DNA of 64,000 bases, taken from Cristatella mucedo (taxonomy: Eukaryota > Bryozoa > Phylactolaemata > Cristatellidae). The stretch spans positions 7,434,501 through 7,498,500 of the forward strand of contig WPIO01000008.1 in the NCBI GenBank assembly GCA_009760855.2, read 5' to 3'. A model generated the notes under the pieces. That model did no database searches. It worked only from the letters and a program-made list of their open reading frames with translations, and was not told where the DNA came from. The first letter of the stretch is position 1; each line of letters opens with the position of its first letter. The position numbers and the translations under genes were made by a program. Shown piece after piece: positions 63,301-64,000 of this stretch.

Positions 63301-64000
63301 TGTTTTATAGTGCTCTTAATTAAAAGCTGATCTTCTACCGTCTATTCTTTTCTTAGCAAGCCACAAGAAGGATGCACAGCTGCTGCCACCTGCTCTGTCA
63401 AGTGCTACTTCTCAGACTGCTGTTCGCCGGAAGCAAACCACCGACACCGGTATGGGCAAGCGAGCCGCTACCCCGCAAGCAGCCTCTCCTGCACCTGCAA
63501 CTACTGCCGGAGCGGGAGGACAAATAGCTGCTACAGTAGGCATGCACAAGGCAACAATAAGTGATCTGGTGGATGGAGTTGCTTCGGGCTCCGTCACACT
63601 GCCTGATGCTGCTAAGGATGTTCTGCGGGAGCTGCAGTCAGAAGTCGGTACGTCGCAGTGAACTGTAGTTTTGCCGTTTGGTGGGCGGGTGGTTCGGCGA
63701 ACCGGTGCATAGCCGTCACGTCAGGACAAGATGCACTTGTTGCTTGCTGCAGGAGAAGAAACTAGCAGCCACCCCAGGAAGGCAGCCTGGGAATCTGTCG
63801 AACAAAAATCAGCCGACCGCAGTCGGGCTGAGAGGCAGCATCGGATGGGGATGGCTGTGGCGACAGTCGCAGGTGAGGCACTTTCTAGTGGGCTCTGGCG
63901 GTTATTGTCCCTGTAGGCTGTCACTTGCAGCCTCTTTGGTTTTCTGCACAGGTCAGAGCTCGTCGAAGGACCGAGGGCAGACAGGGCAAGCACGCCCTGC
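51218..64000 (+). CDS. Unknown Ala/Ser/Pro-rich protein, 14 exons, continues past window edge
   Basis: Exons: 51218-51308, 51397-51440, 53711-53800, 54833-54899, 54981-55050, 57843-58132, 58236-58301, 61072-61140, 61326-61484, 61606-61809, 62129-62293, 63357-63647, 63753-63872, 63952 to the edge. Every junction is AG/GT and phase-consistent, giving about 590 residues so far. Residues ~1-55 are helical (SVELREMYDHSLNDLEETW then NDLGKLKSTLRSIG). The rest is polar and low-complexity, becoming Ala/Lys/Ser-rich after exon 9, with no recognised fold, signal peptide or membrane segment. From exon 6 exit onward every junction is phase 1, suggesting expansion by exon duplication or shuffling. Start: the ATG at 51218 (GGAATGG) or an in-frame ATG at 51131. 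I do not recognise the family; a scaffold, cytoskeletal or nuclear role is only a guess from disorder. Confidence 0.65.
51397..51440 (+). CDS. Unknown gene exon 2
   Basis: 44 nt between TTTTTAG and GTTAGT, phase 1 to 0, encoding DLEETWNDLGKLKST and continuing the helical pattern of exon 1. Confidence 0.6.
52095..52255 (-). repeat. SINE family B, copy 6
   Basis: 'catttatatagcaccataag' tail end, 'gggctcgaacccaagacct' B-box-like region and 'gcgagcaccttaaccactgg' A-box-like head, ending just before the LINE at 52262. Confidence 0.75.
52258..53455 (+). mobile_element. CR1/L2-like LINE with an inserted SINE
   Basis: Starts in the RT palm ('tatgcagacgacacagttg', the YADDT region), continues through a MGKPSVTHTL-like segment, the HITPLLTDLHWHPIKQHIDF block and a SLPT-like block, to 'gcctagaaagagattgag' and ATTATT near 53440. 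The 3' non-coding part is split by a family B SINE at 53125-53300. Several frameshifts; it lies in intron 2 of the unknown gene. Confidence 0.8.
53125..53300 (+). repeat. SINE family B, copy 7, nested in a LINE
   Basis: A-box-like 'ggtttggcccgatgattagg', an internal 'gacaaaggtcaaggcga' duplication, B-box-like 'gtgagctcgagcccgtggc', then 'agagattgagttctctta'. LINE sequence resumes after it. Confidence 0.75.
53711..53800 (+). CDS. Unknown gene exon 3
   Basis: 90 nt, phase 0-0; only one of the three frames is open and it joins both neighbours. It completes the helix (LRSIGHRVDDAVDLR) then turns Ala/Ser-rich. Confidence 0.6.
54833..54899 (+). CDS. Unknown gene exon 4
   Basis: 67 nt, phase 0 to 1, VKQLGEPLENLPHNRPRK...; the other two frames contain stops. 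Donor GTGAGT. Confidence 0.6.
54981..55050 (+). CDS. Unknown gene exon 5
   Basis: 70 nt, phase 1 to 2, DERNVDRDVNSPTNVPLRAP then APN. Acceptor ATTACAG, donor GTGTGT. Confidence 0.6.
55748..57172 (-). mobile_element. CR1/L2-like LINE, RT palm to 3' tail
   Basis: On the - strand: LPLADAIAKHNLGFH near 57120, a degraded YADD site, FLNLNDDKTNLLVMGKPS, a degraded C-terminal block near 56100-56280, TFRKKLKTHLLMTAF and finally the tail with ATT repeats at 55755-55780. A family A SINE (56382-56529) interrupts it. It lies in intron 5 of the unknown gene. Confidence 0.8.
56382..56529 (-). repeat. SINE family A, copy 8, nested in a LINE
   Basis: 'agcgacagaagagcc', 'gaaccctcgacctcgggac' and 'cttacctagtgtgccatcac'; shares the ending of the copy at 39030-39183 and interrupts the 55748-57172 LINE. 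Confidence 0.75.
57173..57575 (+). mobile_element. CR1/L2-like LINE 3' fragment, opposite to its neighbour
   Basis: The 'cctgaagtttggaactcagt' (APKVWNSV-type) block at 57330, the TLKKH..HLFVTA-like block near 57380, and tail 'aaaagagatttagttttctt'. It abuts the - strand LINE at 57172, making an inverted pair. Confidence 0.65.
57843..58132 (+). CDS. Unknown gene exon 6
   Basis: 290 nt, phase 2 to 1, the largest internal exon apart from exon 12. Only the phase-2 frame is open. Polar, with HVAFKTSEVHTGSDRESW near its start and VRVPKAPSPRDAAKE at its end. Confidence 0.75.
58236..58301 (+). CDS. Unknown gene exon 7
   Basis: 66 nt, phase 1-1, GDRAQSGFDIHSKRPTVKDA. The donor GTTGGT is weak, so the exon may be alternatively spliced. 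Confidence 0.55.
58560..60200 (-). mobile_element. CR1/L2-like LINE, pre-RT and RT region
   Basis: The - strand shows SDPCTDLAGHFSTYFANKV near 59800 (the segment preceding RT), an RT palm trace ('PQRSVLGPI' near 59070) and SASTSPLTSARNLGVVF near 58740. Multiple frameshifts and stops. It lies in intron 7 of the unknown gene. Confidence 0.75.
61072..61140 (+). CDS. Unknown gene exon 8
   Basis: 69 nt, phase 1-1, GYMNKLQETIRLQRAKGSL then ASSN. A short amphipathic helix; strong acceptor and GTAGGT donor. Confidence 0.65.
61326..61484 (+). CDS. Unknown gene exon 9
   Basis: 159 nt, phase 1-1, Ala/His/Asn-rich (EAHFTNHAAAADSAHFANG), ending at GTGAGC. Confidence 0.7.
61606..61809 (+). CDS. Unknown gene exon 10
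   Basis: 204 nt, phase 1-1, Ala/Ser/Lys-rich low complexity (ASAASAKQAAARAASSKQ). Acceptor TGCACAG, donor GTGAGT. Confidence 0.7.
62129..62293 (+). CDS. Unknown gene exon 11
   Basis: 165 nt, phase 1-1; the required frame is open (WRAGLRLVRQELGQAAQPP) while the alternative DNYEQLASRSP frame meets a stop. Donor GTAGTG is weak. Confidence 0.55.
62990..63325 (+). mobile_element. CR1/L2-like LINE 3' fragment
   Basis: 'caagcttggaaccgactgg' (AWNRL-type), 'ttgaagttacaaactcacat' (LKLQTHI-type), then 'gcctagaaagagatttcgtt' and 'gggtgctatgcacatg' tail. It lies in intron 11 of the unknown gene. Confidence 0.65.
63357..63647 (+). CDS. Unknown gene exon 12
   Basis: 291 nt, phase 1-1. Pro/Ala/Thr-rich first half, then a more ordered-looking end (HKATISDLVDGVASGSVT then LPDAAKDVLRELQSEV) that could be a small helical motif. 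Confidence 0.75.
63753..63872 (+). CDS. Unknown gene exon 13
   Basis: 120 nt, phase 1-1, charged (WESVEQKSADRSRAERQHRM). Acceptor CTGCAG, donor GTGAGG. Confidence 0.7.
63952..64000 (+). CDS. Unknown gene exon 14 (cut by window edge)
   Basis: Acceptor TGCACAG, phase 1 entry, GQSSSKDRGQTGQARP and open to the last base, so the gene continues beyond the window. Confidence 0.6.

Overview
This window is nuclear DNA from an animal, most likely a marine invertebrate, though the phylum cannot be settled from sequence alone. The evidence is multi-exon genes with GT-AG introns of 0.1 to 14.5 kb, a secreted fibrinogen-related protein, an animal-type dolichyldiphosphatase, several CR1/L2-like non-LTR retrotransposon fragments, tRNA-derived SINEs and very long (CT)n, (AG)n, (TA)n and (CA)n microsatellites. 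CpG-rich segments sit at putative gene starts, while the introns look CpG-poor and repeat-laden. No prokaryotic operon, CRISPR array, rRNA or intact tRNA gene was seen.

Left half, + strand, about 2.57 to 31.27 kb: one long fibrinogen-related protein (FREP-type) gene. It has a TATA box, a signal-peptide exon, a 14.5-kb first intron full of microsatellites, a series of helical, coiled-coil-like exons, and two 3' exons that together encode a fibrinogen C-terminal (FBG) domain with its calcium-binding and Gly-Gly-Trp-Trp motifs. I assembled ten exons by hand. Phases agree at every junction except exon 7 to exon 8, where a 26-nt micro-exon candidate would restore frame. A decayed copy of part of the FBG exon lies just downstream.

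Middle, - strand, 42.12 down to 36.15 kb: a complete seven-exon DOLPP1 (dolichyldiphosphatase 1) gene of 231 codons with all three PAP2 phosphatase motifs. Its last intron carries a perfect 14 x 16-bp GC-rich minisatellite. The interval 42.2 to 50.8 kb is mostly repeats, LINE and SINE relics and two or three CpG-rich patches, with one weak first-exon candidate on the - strand.

Right end, + strand, about 51.2 kb to the window edge: a gene I do not recognise. Fourteen phase-consistent exons encode a short helical N-terminus followed by a long Ala/Ser/Pro-rich, basic, probably disordered protein that runs off the window. Most of its internal exons are phase 1-1.

The repeats form a coherent story. 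There are at least two tRNA-derived SINE families and a CR1/L2-like LINE. One SINE family ends in the same 3' tail as the LINE, which suggests LINE-driven mobilisation. The other SINE family appears at least eight times, every time in the same orientation.
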